Shown here piece by piece: positions 63,322 to 64,000 of a DNA stretch of 64,000 nt. Position 1 is the stretch's first letter. Every line of letters begins with the position of its first letter. The DNA lies in assembly GCF_014642835.1 (NCBI RefSeq), contig NZ_BMJA01000001.1, positions 2,142,943-2,206,942 on the forward strand, read 5' to 3'. The notes beneath the pieces were generated by a model. It was not told the DNA's origin. It was given only the letters and a program-made list of their open reading frames with translations, and ran no database searches. This stretch comes from Dyella nitratireducens (GTDB lineage Bacteria > Pseudomonadota > Gammaproteobacteria > Xanthomonadales > Rhodanobacteraceae). Both the position numbers and the translations under genes were made by a program.

Positions 63322-63684
63322 ATGAACAACGAAGTCCAGACGAACGAAAACAATGTCCAGGGACGCATCGACCAAGGCGCCGAGCGCATCAAGCAAGCGA
63401 CTTCCGATGCCGTGGCGAGCAGCAAGGAAAAATTTGATCGGGCTGCCGATCGCGTCGAAGAACGCGTGCATCACGCTACCGACAAGGCCGCGCACGCTGC
63501 CAATCGCGCCTCCGACAAGGTCTCCGAGGCTACCGAGCGTGGGCGCGAGGCTTACGACCATGCCAGGGAACGTGCCGACGAATGGCTGGAAGAAGTGCGC
63601 GAATACGTGCGCGAAAAGCCTGTACAGGCCGTGGCGATTGCTCTCGGCGCCGGCTGGCTGCTCGGCCGCATCCTGCGTCGCTGA
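63322..63684 (+). CDS. YqjD/ElaB-type (DUF883) inner-membrane ribosome-binding-like protein
   Basis: The protein has 120 residues. A long charged amphipathic helix (IKQATSDAVASSKEKFDRAA; VEERVHHATDKAAHAANRAS) ends in a C-terminal membrane segment (EKPVQAVAIALGAGWLLGRI). In E. coli, YqjD and ElaB bind ribosomes at the membrane in stationary phase, and a similar role is inferred. GGAG precedes the start. A YqjE-like gene follows at 32 bp. Confidence 0.88.
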   Translation: MNNEVQTNENNVQGRIDQGAERIKQATSDAVASSKEKFDRAADRVEERVHHATDKAAHAANRASDKVSEATERGREAYDHARERADEWLEEVREYVREKPVQAVAIALGAGWLLGRILRR

Positions 63685-63716
63685 ACTTGACTGGCAATTA
63701 GGCACGGAGGCGGGCG

Positions 63717-64000
63717 ATGCACGATTCCGTGCGCGACAACGAAACAGCGGCAGCACCAGAACCGGGCGGCGAAGCGGCGCCGGACGGCTTGCTTGACGAT
63801 CTTGGCCGGCTCGCACGCGGAGTGCGCAGCCTGTTCGGCGCGCAACTGAGCCTGCTCGCTGCGGAACTCGGGTTGGCGCGCAGTGCCGTGTCCTGGCTTC
63901 TGGCGGCAGGTCTGGGTGCCACCGTTGCAGGCGTGGGTCTAGGGCTCACTCTGCTTGGCCTGATCGGGCTGGTGCTGGCCAAATGGTTCGATTCCTGGAT
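63717..64000 (+). CDS. YqjE-like (phage-holin superfamily type) membrane protein, 3' cut by window edge
   Basis: The reading frame starts MHDSVRDNETAAAPEPGGEA and stays open to the end of the window. A polar N-terminus leads to an amphipathic segment (LGRLARGVRSLFGAQLSLLA), then a membrane span (LLAAGLGATVAGVGLGLTLL) and a second one that is cut off. The order after a YqjD-type gene matches the yqjD-yqjE pair. GGAGG precedes the ATG. The function is unknown. Confidence 0.82.
   Translation, partial: MHDSVRDNETAAAPEPGGEAAPDGLLDDLGRLARGVRSLFGAQLSLLAAELGLARSAVSWLLAAGLGATVAGVGLGLTLLGLIGLVLAKWFDSW

Overview
The window is a high-GC gammaproteobacterial chromosome segment centred on the replication-origin block. 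Gene content and order (rpmH-rnpA-yidC-mnmE on one side of dnaA, dnaN-recF-gyrB-TPR-tonB on the other, then the dapF-DUF484-xerC-hslV-hslU set) point to the order Xanthomonadales. A Rhodanobacteraceae member such as Dyella, Rhodanobacter, Luteibacter or Frateuria is the best guess. The genus is inferred from gene order and protein similarity recalled from memory, not from a database search.

Layout. 1-4888: a TonB energy transducer (cut by the window edge), a periplasmic TPR protein and gyrB. 4964-8818: recF, dnaN and dnaA on the minus strand, with the likely oriC between dnaN and dnaA. 8933-12687: rpmH, rnpA, yidC and mnmE on the plus strand. 12696-15758: ribokinase, a small periplasmic helical protein, a YfcG-type glutathione transferase and an unassigned protein with an apparent internal duplication. 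15858-20978: housekeeping genes on the minus strand (hslU, hslV, glpM, xerC, DUF484, dapF, lptM). 21088-24624: membrane and periplasmic orphans, then a divergent acetyltransferase/ATP-grasp pair. 25393-30713: a TonB-dependent receptor, aroE, a Cys-cluster protein, and a divergent MerR/alcohol dehydrogenase pair. 30922-41243: mostly exported or surface-related functions (a PNGase A-type glycoamidase, a lipoprotein, a patatin phospholipase with a cyclic-nucleotide-binding domain, oligopeptidase A, a prolyl 4-hydroxylase, a chitin-binding secreted protein). 41301-45329: fbp and a run of redox or aldehyde-related genes ending in a WYL regulator. 45466-49501: a translationally coupled ParB-like/SulP/DUF885 operon. 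49571-52334: a small accessory islet holding an Xre-RES toxin-antitoxin pair, an AT-rich membrane-protein orphan and an SGNH hydrolase. 52426-64000: phenylalanine hydroxylase with a divergent Lrp regulator, an MFS pump with a divergent TetR regulator and two matching operators, lipid and hydrolase genes, an AAA ATPase, a PEBP protein, a GT-C-like membrane protein, and DUF1328/YqjD/YqjE-type envelope stress genes.

The most distinctive non-coding signal is a family of five REP doublets. Each begins with GTAG, ends with CTAC, and is built from a 20-nt hairpin unit repeated in inverted orientation. In three of the five the TAG of the leading GTAG is also the stop codon of the upstream gene. One doublet carries a compensated base-pair change in its hairpin, and two doublets bracket the accessory islet. 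No REP transposase (RAYT) gene is visible here. Other candidates for follow-up are a 40-codon ORF directly upstream of the RLAN-type ATP-grasp ligase, a hairpin that starts in the antitoxin stop codon and separates it from the RES toxin, and an unassigned domain behind a chitin-binding module and a 16-fold Pro-Thr linker.

No rRNA, tRNA, CRISPR array, transposase or prophage was found in the window.
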